64,000 bases of DNA from Amycolatopsis azurea DSM 43854 (GTDB lineage: Bacteria; Actinomycetota; Actinomycetes; Mycobacteriales; Pseudonocardiaceae): NCBI RefSeq assembly GCF_001995215.1, contig NZ_MUXN01000005.1, positions 124,001-188,000 on the forward strand, in the 5' to 3' direction. Positions 51,990-59,726 of the stretch are shown in pieces (position 1 is the first letter of the stretch; each line of letters begins with the position of its first letter). The translations under genes and the position numbers were made by a program. The notes beneath the pieces were generated by a model. That model was not told the origin of the DNA. It worked only from the letters and a program-made list of their open reading frames with translations, and searched no databases.

Positions 51990-52344
51990 CCCATGATCGA
52001 CATACCGTGTCTATCCGACAAGGACGAGGAAGGGGTCGTTCCGACGACGTGCCAGCTTGGAAGTTTCTAACCACTACCTACCGACCCGCAGAACAACGTT
52101 TTTCTTAGCTCACCCATCTTCATGCTGATGGATTCGTAGCGAACAGACGAGTCGGCGCGCTGCCCGACTAGAGGCAGCCCCGACTTGGGCAAGATGAAAG
52201 CTGCGCGCCAGAGTGCGGTCCTTGAACTGGGGGACTCAGCAGAATCACGGGTCGCGGCCTCGGAGGCGGGCCGTGCCGACACCGACCTGAAACTCTTCAG
52301 TTAACTCAATATCACTTCGAGCCAGACGTGTGCAGGAAAACATG
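51990..52344. other. Gene-free region in the island
   Basis: About 355 bases between the restriction gene's promoter and the leader transcript. The short frames here have no ribosome site, no recognisable product and mixed codon use. Composition is lower in GC than the surroundings. I see no integrase, repeat or attachment site in it. Confidence 0.5.
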
Positions 52345-52373
52345 TTGTGCTGCGACGCCCTCTGGGCCATAGT
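52345..52373 (+). promoter_or_regulatory. Promoter of the leader-tRNA unit
   Basis: -35 TTGTGC (52345-52350), 17-base spacer, -10 CATAGT (52368-52373). Transcription would begin near 52380, before a ribosome site and a 46-codon frame, and run towards the tRNA array. Confidence 0.5.
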
Positions 52374-52403
52374 TAACGTACTCAACCAGCCACAGGAGCA
52401 GCC

Positions 52404-52544
52404 ATGATGAACATGCACGAGCGAAAGACGCAGTGTCGGCATTCGGCCGTCGCGTCCATCGCCGCATGTCCGTCGCCCTGTTCCTGGCGACGCTCATACC
52501 GGCCTGACCAGCGGGTTCTGGCCGACGAGGGCTCCCCATCATGA
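52404..52544 (+). CDS. 46-residue leader peptide
   Basis: Small frame with ribosome site AGGAG six bases before ATG 52404. The peptide (MMNMHERKTQCRHSAVASIA, then ACPSPCSWRRSYRPDQRVLA and EGSPS) is rich in Arg, Ser and Cys, which correspond to several tRNAs in the array downstream. Its stop codon falls inside the loop of the first hairpin of the terminator region. Too short for homology; the support is the complete transcription unit around it. Confidence 0.5.
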   Translation: MMNMHERKTQCRHSAVASIAACPSPCSWRRSYRPDQRVLADEGSPS

Positions 52545-52610
52545 CGCCATAGCGCGCGTGATGCCAGGGAGCCGCCCATCGGGAAACCGATCCGGGCGGC
52601 TTCTCTTTTT
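52530..52610 (+). terminator. Terminator and alternative hairpin before the tRNA array
   Basis: Terminator: GCCGCCC (52571-52577) with GGGCGGC (52594-52600), inner ATCGG/CCGAT, tail TTCTCTTTTT. Alternative hairpin: GGCTCCC (52530-52536) with GGGAGCC (52567-52573), plus ATCA/TGAT; it takes three bases of the terminator's 5' arm, so the two compete. This is the layout of an attenuator. Confidence 0.6.
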
Positions 52611-52634
52611 GGCGTGCCCGAAAAGCAATTCTTT

Positions 52635-52703
52635 ATCGGCGAGCTTGGGAAGCGGAACGGCCTCCAAAACCGTGTCCCGGGGGTTCGACTCCCTCCGCCG
52701 GTG
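52635..52703 (+). tRNA. tRNA-Trp-like (CCA), non-canonical
   Basis: 69 bases. Acceptor ATCGGCG pairs with CGCCGGT; the anticodon loop CTCCAAA has anticodon CCA with U33; the T-arm is GGGGGTTCGACTCCCTC; discriminator G. The D-arm is reduced to GCTTGGGAAGC, and the closing anticodon pair is C-A. A strict search may miss it; it may be a degenerate gene. Confidence 0.55.
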
Positions 52704-52825
52704 CTCGACGTTGCCCATTTCAGCGTGAACCTTGATAACAGAAGGCTTTTCTCAAAAGCTCGCTCCCGTTGCCGAAGAGGCGGCCAGGGCGAGCGCCGGT
52801 GGAGGCGTGCACTCGTCTCCACCTC
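52704..52825 (+). other. Spacer within the tRNA array
   Basis: 122 bases between the Trp-like and first Arg tRNA. It contains a short perfect stem around GCTTTTCTCAAAAGC and GCTCGC/GCGAGC arms, but no TTCGA T-loop, so no further tRNA is called. It may be a processing site. Confidence 0.4.
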
Positions 52826-52899
52826 GCCCTTGTAGCTCAGGTGGACAGAGCGCCGCATTACGGATGCGGAGGTCCCAGGTTCGAGTCCTGGCAGGGGCA
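52826..52899 (+). tRNA. tRNA-Arg (ACG)
   Basis: 74 bases. Acceptor GCCCTTG/CAGGGGC, D-arm TAGCTCAGGTGGACAGAGC, anticodon loop TTACGGA, T-arm CCAGGTTCGAGTCCTGG, discriminator A. A canonical cloverleaf, and a second ACG-Arg gene beside the one on the other strand at 53354. Confidence 0.88.
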
Positions 52900-52933
52900 C
52901 TGGTCGGCGTGTCCGAGGGGGATGCGCCGGCGA

Positions 52934-53007
52934 CGGATGTGAGGGGCACTGGCGACCCCGCCTGATTTGGGATCAGGAGTCACCGCGTTCGACTCGCGGA
53001 CGTCCGA
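52934..53007 (+). tRNA. tRNA-Pro (TGG), non-canonical
   Basis: Acceptor CGGATGT/ACGTCCG, D-stem GGGG/CCCC with a 9-base loop, anticodon loop TTTGGGA, T-arm CCGCGTTCGACTCGCGG, discriminator A. Bases 8-9 are GA in place of the usual U at 8. 74 bases. Confidence 0.75.
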
Positions 53008-53023
53008 CTGAGCAGCGCGACAA

Positions 53024-53112
53024 GGAGGATTGGCCGAGCCCGGTAAGGCAACCGTCCCGAAAACGGTGGTCGGCGCGAGAGCGCCGCGCAGGTTCGAATC
53101 CTGCATCCTCCG
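53024..53112 (+). tRNA. tRNA-Ser (CGA)
   Basis: 89 bases with a long variable arm (GGTCGGCGCGAGAGCGCCGC). Acceptor GGAGGAT/ATCCTCC, anticodon loop CCCGAAA, T-arm GCAGGTTCGAATCCTGC, discriminator G. Confidence 0.88.
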
Positions 53113-53115
53113 CAA

Positions 53116-53187
53116 GCCCCTGTGGTCCAACGGATACGACGCCGGCGTCCGAAGCCGGGAACGCAGGTTCGACTCCTGCCGGGGGCA
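53116..53187 (+). tRNA. tRNA-Arg (CCG)
   Basis: 72 bases, three bases after the Ser gene. Acceptor GCCCCTG/CGGGGGC, anticodon loop GTCCGAA, T-arm GCAGGTTCGACTCCTGC, discriminator A. Confidence 0.85.
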
Positions 53188-53208
53188 CGGTGATCCACAT
53201 CAAGCCTC

Positions 53209-53280
53209 GGCCCACTTCACGACGGTCGTGCGGCGGCCTGCAAAGCCGTTGGACTCCGGGTTCGACTCCCGGGTGGGTCT
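53209..53280 (+). tRNA. tRNA-Cys (GCA)
   Basis: Acceptor GGCCCAC/GTGGGTC, compact D-arm CACGACGGTCGTG, anticodon loop CTGCAAA, T-arm CCGGGTTCGACTCCCGG, discriminator T, the Cys identity base. CCA is encoded directly after (53281-53283), unlike the chromosomal tRNAs here. Confidence 0.8.
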
Positions 53281-53305
53281 CCAAAGTCCATACAGGACAG
53301 ACAAA

Positions 53306-53333
53306 AAGGCCCTCCCGCGAACGGGAGGGCCTT
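53306..53333 (-). terminator. Terminator of tRNA-Arg (minus strand)
   Basis: Stem AAGGCCCTCCCG (53306-53317) with its complement (53322-53333). On the minus strand it ends in TTTTT and follows tRNA-Arg(ACG). It may also stop plus-strand array transcripts. Confidence 0.75.
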
Positions 53334-53353
53334 AGTGCTGTCTCAACCAGACG

Positions 53354-53427
53354 TGCGCCCGAAGGGATTCGAACCCCTGACCTTCTGATCCGTAGTCAGA
53401 TGCTCTATCCAGCTGAGCTACGGGCGC
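53354..53427 (-). tRNA. tRNA-Arg (ACG)
   Basis: Minus strand: acceptor GCGCCCG/CGGGCGC, D-arm TAGCTCAGCTGGATAGAGC, anticodon loop CTACGGA, T-arm AGGGGTTCGAATCCCTT, discriminator A. Canonical chromosomal gene. Its 3' end faces the island, the usual side for element integration. Confidence 0.95.
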
Positions 53428-53469
53428 TTGTTCAGTTGTTAATCTAGCACCTGCCGGAACAGGCACCAG

Positions 53470-53559
53470 CGGAGGCTCCGGGATTTGAACCCGGGAGGGG
53501 GGGTTACCCCCAACCGCATTAGCAGTGCGGCGCCATAGACCAGACTAGGCGAAGCCTCC
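53470..53559 (-). tRNA. tRNA-Ser (GCT)
   Basis: Minus strand, 90 bases. Acceptor GGAGGCT/AGCCTCC, anticodon loop CTGCTAA, long variable arm with GGGGGTAACCCCC, T-arm CCGGGTTCAAATCCCGG, discriminator G. Confidence 0.95.
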
Positions 53560-53624
53560 TGGGCCCAACGACCACTGCTCAAATAGGTTACACACCCCGG
53601 GAACCCCCGCGAAAGGGACCCCCC

Positions 53625-55298
53625 TTAGATCCGCTGCAGCGCTCTGAGCAGGCCGGATGGGCGGCCGCCGAGACCTTCGGCCTCGAAGACGGCGATGCCG
53701 ACGCGGGGTAGGTCTCGGGCCGCGGGGTAGGCCAGGTAGCGCGGGACCCAGCGGGGCTGGAACTTGGCGTTGAAGCGGTAGAGGGTCTCGATCTGGATCC
53801 AACGTGAGAAGAATCGCAGTGTCCGCGCGGACAGGCGGGCGACGGGGCCGGCGCCGATGCGTTGGCCTTGCTCAAGGACGGCGCGGAAGGCGGCGAAGTT
53901 CAGGGAGACGTGCCGCGCGGGGGTGGTGAGGAGGAGTTCGGAGATCATCAGCTCGTTGATGCCGTTGTCGGCGGTCCGGTCGCGGCGCATGACGTCCATG
54001 GACAGGTCCTTCTCGCCCCAGGGGACGAACTGGAGGACGCCGCGCACGCGACCCTCGTGTTCGGCGGTGACGAGGACCGAGCCCGGGTCGCCCATGCGGC
54101 CGAGGGCCATCGAGAAGCCGCGTTCGGTGTCGGTGCCGCGCCAGGTGGCGGCGAGGGCGCGGAGTTCGTCCAGCTCCCCCGAAGACAAGTCCTCGGCCTT
54201 GCGGACGCGCACGGAGTAGCCGGCGCGCTTCGTGCGTGAGACGGCTTGGCGGACTCCGCGCATGACGCGGCCTTCGAGGGTGAAGGTTTCGGTGTCGACG
54301 ACGGCCTCGTCACCGATCTCGAGCACCTCCAGCCCGTAGCGGGCCCAGACGGTCGCGCCCAGTTCCGAACAGCCCATGGTCGCCGGGGTCCAGGCGTACC
54401 GGCGGCAGACGTCCAGGTACTCCTCGATCGCGCCCGGCCACGCTTCCGGGTCGCCGAGCGGGTCCGCCGAGCACAGCGCGACACCGGCGATCACGCGATA
54501 GGTCACCGCGGCCTTCCCCGACTTCGAGAAGACCACGAACTTGTCCCGGCGCAGGGCGAAGTACCCCAGCGAGTCCCGCTCGTCCAGCAGCGCCCGGAGC
54601 CGTTCGACCTCGTCGTCGGTCAGTCTCGGGGCGGGTTCGGCGGAACGGAGCAGGAAGTACGCCGCCGGCAGGACCGCGGCGATGCCGAACAACACCCCGA
54701 CGGCCGCCGACAGGTCCTCCAGCCACAGCGCGCGGAACACGGCGGGGCCACTGACGCCGACCAGGGCCAGCACCGACTGCGCCAGCCGATCGCCGACGTC
54801 CAGGGGTTCCACCGCCCGCGCGACCGACAGCAGTACGAAGTTGATCGCGACCCCGGCCAGCGTCAGCTGCAGGAAGACCCGCACCGCGCGCCACCGGCCG
54901 GTCACCGGGTCGGGGAGCGCGATGAAGTACCGCCGTGTCGCGATCAGGGCGATCAGCAGCGCGAGCGACACGAGGCCCGCACCCAGCGCGTGCCGCAGCC
55001 CGAGGTGCGACACGGTCAGCAGCGCCGTGGCGGCGACCGCCAGTTGCCAGGCCCGGCGCTTGCGCCGTTTGAGGCCGGCGGCGAGCAGCACCAGCAGCAC
55101 ACCGGTCACCAGCGCGACCGTCGCCGCGCCGACCGTGGCCTCGTGCGGCAGTTCCAGCCATTCGGCGACGCGTCCGCGTATGGTGCGCCGCCCGGCCGGG
55201 ACCAGCACCGAGACCAGGGCCAGCAGTCCGGCCAGCCGCGTCACCCAGGTGATCGCCACGACCGAGGTGGCACCGGCCACCCGCCAAACGCCCGCCAA
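53625..55298 (-). CDS. LysX/MprF-like membrane protein with DUF2156 domain
   Basis: 557 residues. The N-terminal half has about six membrane helices (VAITWVTRLAGLLALVSVLVPAG, GAATVALVTGVLLVLLAAGL, further helices to about residue 225). The C-terminal half is the DUF2156/GNAT-like domain of lysyl-phosphatidylglycerol synthases (DSLGYFALRRDKFVVFSKSGKAAVTYRV, CADPLGD-type strand, SMDVMRRD). It probably modifies membrane lipids with an amino acid. Start TTG 55298 with GGGGGCGG upstream; GTG 55280 is the alternative. 12 bases after the acetoacetyl-CoA synthetase stop. Confidence 0.84.
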   Translation of the reverse strand: MAGVWRVAGATSVVAITWVTRLAGLLALVSVLVPAGRRTIRGRVAEWLELPHEATVGAATVALVTGVLLVLLAAGLKRRKRRAWQLAVAATALLTVSHLGLRHALGAGLVSLALLIALIATRRYFIALPDPVTGRWRAVRVFLQLTLAGVAINFVLLSVARAVEPLDVGDRLAQSVLALVGVSGPAVFRALWLEDLSAAVGVLFGIAAVLPAAYFLLRSAEPAPRLTDDEVERLRALLDERDSLGYFALRRDKFVVFSKSGKAAVTYRVIAGVALCSADPLGDPEAWPGAIEEYLDVCRRYAWTPATMGCSELGATVWARYGLEVLEIGDEAVVDTETFTLEGRVMRGVRQAVSRTKRAGYSVRVRKAEDLSSGELDELRALAATWRGTDTERGFSMALGRMGDPGSVLVTAEHEGRVRGVLQFVPWGEKDLSMDVMRRDRTADNGINELMISELLLTTPARHVSLNFAAFRAVLEQGQRIGAGPVARLSARTLRFFSRWIQIETLYRFNAKFQPRWVPRYLAYPAARDLPRVGIAVFEAEGLGGRPSGLLRALQRI

Positions 55299-55310
55299 GT
55301 TCCGCCCCCG

Positions 55311-57287
55311 TTAACTCCTTGCCAGCTCTACGAACGGTACAAGGGCGTCGGGGTTCAGCAGCGCATCCCGGCTGACGGCGCGGTCAGGTGAAACACCCGA
55401 AAGGATCTTCTTGACCGGGACCTCGCATTTCTTCCCGTTGAGCGTCCGGGGGACCTCGCTCACCTGGACGAACCGGTCGGGCACGTGCCGTGGCGAAAGG
55501 GCCCCTCGCAGCTCCTTGCGCAGGGCTGGCTCGACCTCGTCGAGCGACGCGCCGTCGGTCAGCACGAGGAAACACAGCAGCTGCCCGTCCTCGTTCCCCG
55601 CCGCCGACGTGTCGATCACGAGCGAGTCCGCGACCTGGTCGAACGCTTCGACGACCCGGTAGAACTCGGCCGTGCCCATCCGGACGCCGCCACGGTTGAG
55701 CGTCGAATCGCTGCGCCCGTAGATGACCGCGGAGCCGCGGCCGGTGATCCGGATCCAGTCGCCGTGCCGCCAGATCCCGGGGTACATCTCGAAGTACGCC
55801 TCGTGCAGCCGCGAGCCGTCCGGATCGTTCCAGAAGAACACCGGCATCGACGGCATCGGCTCGGTGATGACCAGTTCGCCGACCGTCTCCACCACCGGTT
55901 TCCCGTCCTCGTCGAACGCGGCGACGGCGGCGCCGAGCGCGCGCACCGAGAGCTCGCCCAGCCAGACCGGGACGTCCGGGGCCGCCGCGACGAACGCCGC
56001 GCACAGGTCCGTGCCGCCGGACACCGAGCAGATCTGGACGCGTTTGCCGACCTCGTCCACGATCCACCGGAACCCTTCGACGCTCAGCGGCGCGCCGGTG
56101 GATCCCAAGGCGCGCAACGCGGTGAGGTCGAACCGTTCCGCCGGTTTGATCCCGGCCTTCAGGCAGCTCTGGATGTACGGCGCGGACGTGCCGAAGAAGG
56201 TGACGCGGTGCTGTTCGGCCAAGTGCCACAACACGTTCAGGTCAGGGCTGCCGGGGCTGCCGTCGAACAGGACGATCGTGGTTCCGGTCAGCAGGCCGGA
56301 GATGAGGAAGTTCCACATCATCCAGCCGGTGGTGGTGAACCAGAAGAACCGGTCGCCGGGACCGAGATCGCTTTGCAGCGCGAGGGCTTTGAGGTGTTCG
56401 AGGGTGATCCCGCCGTGGCCGTGGACGATGCCCTTCGGCAGGCCGGTGGTCCCCGACGAGTACAGGACCCACAGCGGGTGGCCGAATTCGACGGGTTCGA
56501 AGGCCAGTTCCGCGCCCTCGTTGTCGGCGAGCAGCTTGTCCCAGTCGAGCGTGCCGTCGAGACGGCCGCCGGCGTAGTCGACGAGCACGGTCGCTTCGAG
56601 CGTGGAGATCTCGTCCCGCAACGAGTTCACCGTCGACCGACTGTCGAACCACCGTCCATTGTAGACGTATCCGTTGACCGCGATCAGGACCTTCGGCTCG
56701 ATCTGCGCGAAGCGGTCGGTGATCGCGCGGACGCCGAAGTCCGGCGAGCACGACGACCAGATCGCGCCGAGGCTCGCGGTGGCGAGGAAGGCGATCAGCG
56801 TCTGCGGGCAGTTCGGCGCCAGCGCGACTACCCTGTCCCCTTTGGACACTCCCAGCTTCCGCAGTCCTTCCCGCGCCGAAGCGACAGCGGACCGCAGGGC
56901 GCCGTAGGTCAGCTGGGACGAGAGACCGTCTTCGCGATGGAAGATCACGGCGACCTCGTCGTCGGCCTTCGCGGCGCCCGCGACGCCGGGCATGAGCGAG
57001 TGCTCGGCGTAGTTCAGCGTGCCGCCCTCGAACCACCGAGCGTTCGGCATCTCGCCGGAGAGCACCTCACCGGGCTGGTCGTGCCAGCGCAGGCCGAGGA
57101 ATTCGCCGACGGCGGACCAGAACTCCGGCCCGTGTTGCACGGAGAACTCCCACAACGCGTTGTAGTCGTCGACTTCCACGCCGCGTTCGGTGCGCAGCCA
57201 CTGGCGGAACGCGTCGATCTTGGTGTCGGACAGGCGGCTCGGCTCGGGGCGCCAGAGCACTTCTGGGGCGTCGGCGGTGTGCGTCAC
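55311..57287 (-). CDS. Acetoacetyl-CoA synthetase
   Basis: 658 residues of the ANL adenylate-forming superfamily. The N-terminal lid region MPNARWFEGGTLNYAEHSL, the AMP-binding motif LYSSGTTGLPKGIVHGHGG (about residue 270), GWMMWNF, and a C-terminal domain ending in the catalytic Lys region (PRTLNGKKCEVPVKKIL) match acetoacetate-CoA ligase rather than acetyl-CoA synthetase. It activates acetoacetate for polyhydroxybutyrate, leucine or ketone-body metabolism. GTG 57287. Confidence 0.88.
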   Translation of the reverse strand: MTHTADAPEVLWRPEPSRLSDTKIDAFRQWLRTERGVEVDDYNALWEFSVQHGPEFWSAVGEFLGLRWHDQPGEVLSGEMPNARWFEGGTLNYAEHSLMPGVAGAAKADDEVAVIFHREDGLSSQLTYGALRSAVASAREGLRKLGVSKGDRVVALAPNCPQTLIAFLATASLGAIWSSCSPDFGVRAITDRFAQIEPKVLIAVNGYVYNGRWFDSRSTVNSLRDEISTLEATVLVDYAGGRLDGTLDWDKLLADNEGAELAFEPVEFGHPLWVLYSSGTTGLPKGIVHGHGGITLEHLKALALQSDLGPGDRFFWFTTTGWMMWNFLISGLLTGTTIVLFDGSPGSPDLNVLWHLAEQHRVTFFGTSAPYIQSCLKAGIKPAERFDLTALRALGSTGAPLSVEGFRWIVDEVGKRVQICSVSGGTDLCAAFVAAAPDVPVWLGELSVRALGAAVAAFDEDGKPVVETVGELVITEPMPSMPVFFWNDPDGSRLHEAYFEMYPGIWRHGDWIRITGRGSAVIYGRSDSTLNRGGVRMGTAEFYRVVEAFDQVADSLVIDTSAAGNEDGQLLCFLVLTDGASLDEVEPALRKELRGALSPRHVPDRFVQVSEVPRTLNGKKCEVPVKKILSGVSPDRAVSRDALLNPDALVPFVELARS

Positions 57288-57295
57288 CCCGCGAT

Positions 57296-57311
57296 GTTAA
57301 CCCTCGTTAAC
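57296..57311. promoter_or_regulatory. GTTAAC-N4-GTTAAC site before the synthetase gene
   Basis: Two GTTAAC palindromes (57296-57301 and 57306-57311). On the minus strand TAACAT (57299-57294) could be the -10 of a leaderless transcript from GTG 57287. Candidate operator of unknown regulator. Confidence 0.35.
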
Positions 57312-58068
57312 CGAACTGGCGAGCCCCCGTGAACAGCTCGTACGCCATCGTCTTGAGCCGCCCGGCGTCGAGCGGGGTGACCGTGAGCCAGCCCCGATCG
57401 CGACGAAGCCCGTAGCGGCCGTCGTGGGTGTCCACCCAGCTCAACGTACCCTCTCCGCGCACCCAGCGGCCCTCCCACGACTTCCTCGTCGCGCCGAGCC
57501 GCCCGCTGCCGATCCGCTGGGTCGCGATCCGCACCATCACGATGATCTCGGGTTCCCGCAGCCCGGCGTCGCGCAGGACGTCGGAGAACGCAGGCTGTCC
57601 GCCGCGCTCCCCCGCCTCGCACGCGGCCGTGTAGTCGTCGACGCGCAGGTTGACCGACAGGCCCCGCCCCTGCTCGCACGGCGGCAACGCCTGGAGCAGG
57701 GTCGCGGCGACGAGCGGTTCCCGCAGGGCCGACAGCTCGACATCGGTGCCGGAGACGCCGATCGCGACGGCGCCGCGATCGGACACGCAGCCGACGGCCC
57801 GGTACGCCGGATCGCCGTCGAGCCGCAGGTCCAGCGTCAGTTCACTGTTCGCGAGGGTGTGCAGCAGCGCCACCAGTTCGGGCGCGGGCGTCTCCACGGT
57901 GCCGAGGCCGCGTTCCGACAGCGTGCGGCCGGCCGTGGCCACCAGTTCCGCCCGGAATTCCGGCGTCCGCCCGACGTGCGGGACCTCCAGCACCGCGGGC
58001 AGTTCGTCGCGGCCGTGCGCCGACCAGAGCAGGAACAGCTCGCCGATGTGCAACCGGATCCAGTCCAT
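57307..58068 (-). CDS. espG: EspG-family ESX chaperone
   Basis: 253 residues of the ESX secretion-associated EspG family: MDWIRLHIGELFLLWSAHGRDELPAVLEVPHVGRTPEFRAEL start and the GYGLRRDRGWLTVTPLDAGRL-like end. EspG binds the PE-PPE heterodimer in the cytoplasm and hands it to the secretion machine. Its ATG overlaps the stop of the upstream PPE-like gene by one base. No ESX core gene (eccB, C, D) lies in the window. Confidence 0.85.
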   Translation of the reverse strand: MDWIRLHIGELFLLWSAHGRDELPAVLEVPHVGRTPEFRAELVATAGRTLSERGLGTVETPAPELVALLHTLANSELTLDLRLDGDPAYRAVGCVSDRGAVAIGVSGTDVELSALREPLVAATLLQALPPCEQGRGLSVNLRVDDYTAACEAGERGGQPAFSDVLRDAGLREPEIIVMVRIATQRIGSGRLGATRKSWEGRWVRGEGTLSWVDTHDGRYGLRRDRGWLTVTPLDAGRLKTMAYELFTGARQFG

Positions 58069-59201
58069 CAGCGACCGCTCCTCGGGTCCTCGCCGATGAC
58101 GGGCGGGGTCACCTGCCCGCTGAGCCCCCAGACGTCGGAGTCCTCGACGAGGTAGTCCGGCGCCTTGTGCCGGTCTTCTTCACCTTGCCGCCCTTGCGCA
58201 CCCGCCATTCCCATCGGCATCCCGCCGAAGCCGCCCATGCCGGCGGCCGCGGCCCGGGTCCCGGCGACCTGGCCGGCCTGTCCCGAGGGCCCGAAGCCGC
58301 CGACGCCGGAGCGGTTGCCTTGTCCGAGCTGTTCCTGGGTTCCGCCCGCGGTGCCGAGCGGCGGCGGGACGTAAGTGCCGCTGCTCGCGCCCGGCGAGCG
58401 CGGTGCCTCGATCGGCTCCCGCACCTGGATCGGGGCGACGTCGTCGGTGCCGCTGCTGCGGGTCGAGTCGTCCGGCGGCGGGACCGGCACCGGTTCCGGC
58501 TCGGGTTTCGGTTCCGGCTTCGGTTCTTCGGGTGTCTTGAGGAGCTTCGGCTGCTTGCCGTACGAGGTGAACCGAGGGACGTTCTCGTAGACCTCGCCGG
58601 AGTTCCGCTGCATCCGCGTCATCACGTCGGCGGCCTGACGGTGCAGGTCCTGCGAGCTTTCGTCGGTGGGTTCGGCGACGATCCGCCCGGCTTCGGCGAA
58701 GCCGGATTTCGACGGCGACGCGGCCGACATGGCCTGCGTCGAATCGGAAACCGGGATCGGACGGCGTGGCGGCCGCTCCGGCGCCTTGGGCCGCGGGGTG
58801 GCTCCGGGCGGCTCGGGCATCGTGCGCCGAGCGGTGTCGGCGATGTCCGCCTGACGGCGCACGCAGTTCGCGACGTTTTCCGCGCGCCAGCTCGTCTCGC
58901 CCGCCCAGTCGACGAGTTTGATCGCGGCGTCACGCGCCCTGTCGGCGCCCTCGCCCGTCCAGCCGTCGGCGGTGGCGACGATGGCCGCCCTCAGTTCGGT
59001 ACCCGCCCTGTCCAGGAACGCGCTGATCTTCGTCCACTGCGCGGCGACGGCTTCCGCACTCGCCAGGTCCAGCTCGTTGTGGACCATCTCGTAGAGCTCG
59101 CGGTGCGAGTAGCTCATCCAGTCGATGTCGGCGGTGAGGTGCTCGGGACCGGGCTGGGGCTCGGGTTCCGGCGGCGGCCACGGCGTGGGGAGGATCCGCA
59201 T
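58068..59201 (-). CDS. PPE-like ESX substrate
   Basis: 377 residues. The N-terminal 150 residues form a helical hairpin domain (MSYSHRELYEMVHNELDLASAEAVAAQWTKISAFLDRAGTELRAAI, then ADGWTGEGADRARDAA with the WTG/WxG turn), like PPE/WXG-type substrates. Then a long Pro/Gly/Ser-rich tail (APRPKAPERPPRRPIPVSD; GGFGGMPMGMAGAQ) of low complexity. Followed by espG, so it is the probable EspG client. Start ATG 59201. Confidence 0.78.
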   Translation of the reverse strand: MRILPTPWPPPEPEPQPGPEHLTADIDWMSYSHRELYEMVHNELDLASAEAVAAQWTKISAFLDRAGTELRAAIVATADGWTGEGADRARDAAIKLVDWAGETSWRAENVANCVRRQADIADTARRTMPEPPGATPRPKAPERPPRRPIPVSDSTQAMSAASPSKSGFAEAGRIVAEPTDESSQDLHRQAADVMTRMQRNSGEVYENVPRFTSYGKQPKLLKTPEEPKPEPKPEPEPVPVPPPDDSTRSSGTDDVAPIQVREPIEAPRSPGASSGTYVPPPLGTAGGTQEQLGQGNRSGVGGFGPSGQAGQVAGTRAAAAGMGGFGGMPMGMAGAQGRQGEEDRHKAPDYLVEDSDVWGLSGQVTPPVIGEDPRSGR

Positions 59202-59680
59202 CAGTGCTCGTCCTTCCGCTCGTGCTCGACGATGTCCTGCATGTCGAACCGGCGGGCGACCCGTTCGAGCTCCTCCTGGCCTTCCTCGTCCGCGGCGACG
59301 TACATCTTCCGCGCCGCCATGACGGTCAGCTGGAGGTCCTTGAGCACCACGGCGAAGTCCTTGAGGACGGGCACGGCGGCTTCGGCTCCCACGGTCGCGG
59401 CGCCCTGGAACCGTTCGCTCATCGTGTGCCCGACGAAGTTGTCGCCCAATTTCAAGGGCGCCGTGAACTCCGTCGAGTCCTTGATCAGCGCGTTCAGCTC
59501 GTGACGCGCTTTGAGCAACGCGTCGACGAGCTTCTTGGCGGCGTCCTCGGTGACCTTGACGGTCCCCTTCTTGGCATCGGTCTTGGTGTCCCGGATCTGG
59601 CCCGCCACGGGAGCCAGGGCCGGGGCCGAAGCACCGAACGCGGCTTGTGGCGTCACGGGTACCTTGGGTGACTGTGCCAT
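59201..59680 (-). CDS. WXG/PE-like partner protein
   Basis: 159 residues, helical, with no signal peptide: long helices around EDAAKKLVDALLKARHELNALIKDS and KDLQLTVMAARKMYVAADEEGQEELERVARRFDMQDIV. Position before the PPE-like and espG genes, overlapping each other by one base, suggests the PE-type partner of the secreted pair. It does not show a clear WxG. ATG 59680 behind GGGGAGGG. Confidence 0.68.
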   Translation of the reverse strand: MAQSPKVPVTPQAAFGASAPALAPVAGQIRDTKTDAKKGTVKVTEDAAKKLVDALLKARHELNALIKDSTEFTAPLKLGDNFVGHTMSERFQGAATVGAEAAVPVLKDFAVVLKDLQLTVMAARKMYVAADEEGQEELERVARRFDMQDIVEHERKDEH

Positions 59681-59726
59681 TCGACCCTCCCCTGTCACAT
59701 TCAAGGGAGATGTTAGCGCGGATGGG

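Noticed and set aside
51990..52344. Short frames in the gap after the restriction gene
   Set aside because: No ribosome sites, overlapping on both strands, no recognisable product.
52735..52770. tRNA-Glu (CTC)-like anticodon stem
   Set aside because: A GCTTTTCTCAAAAGC stem-loop is present, but there is no T-arm with TTCGA and no matching acceptor stem.
48613..53340. Integrase or attachment-site duplication for the island
   Set aside because: No integrase-like protein and no obvious copy of the tRNA-Arg 3' end at the left edge, so only an inferred island is claimed.
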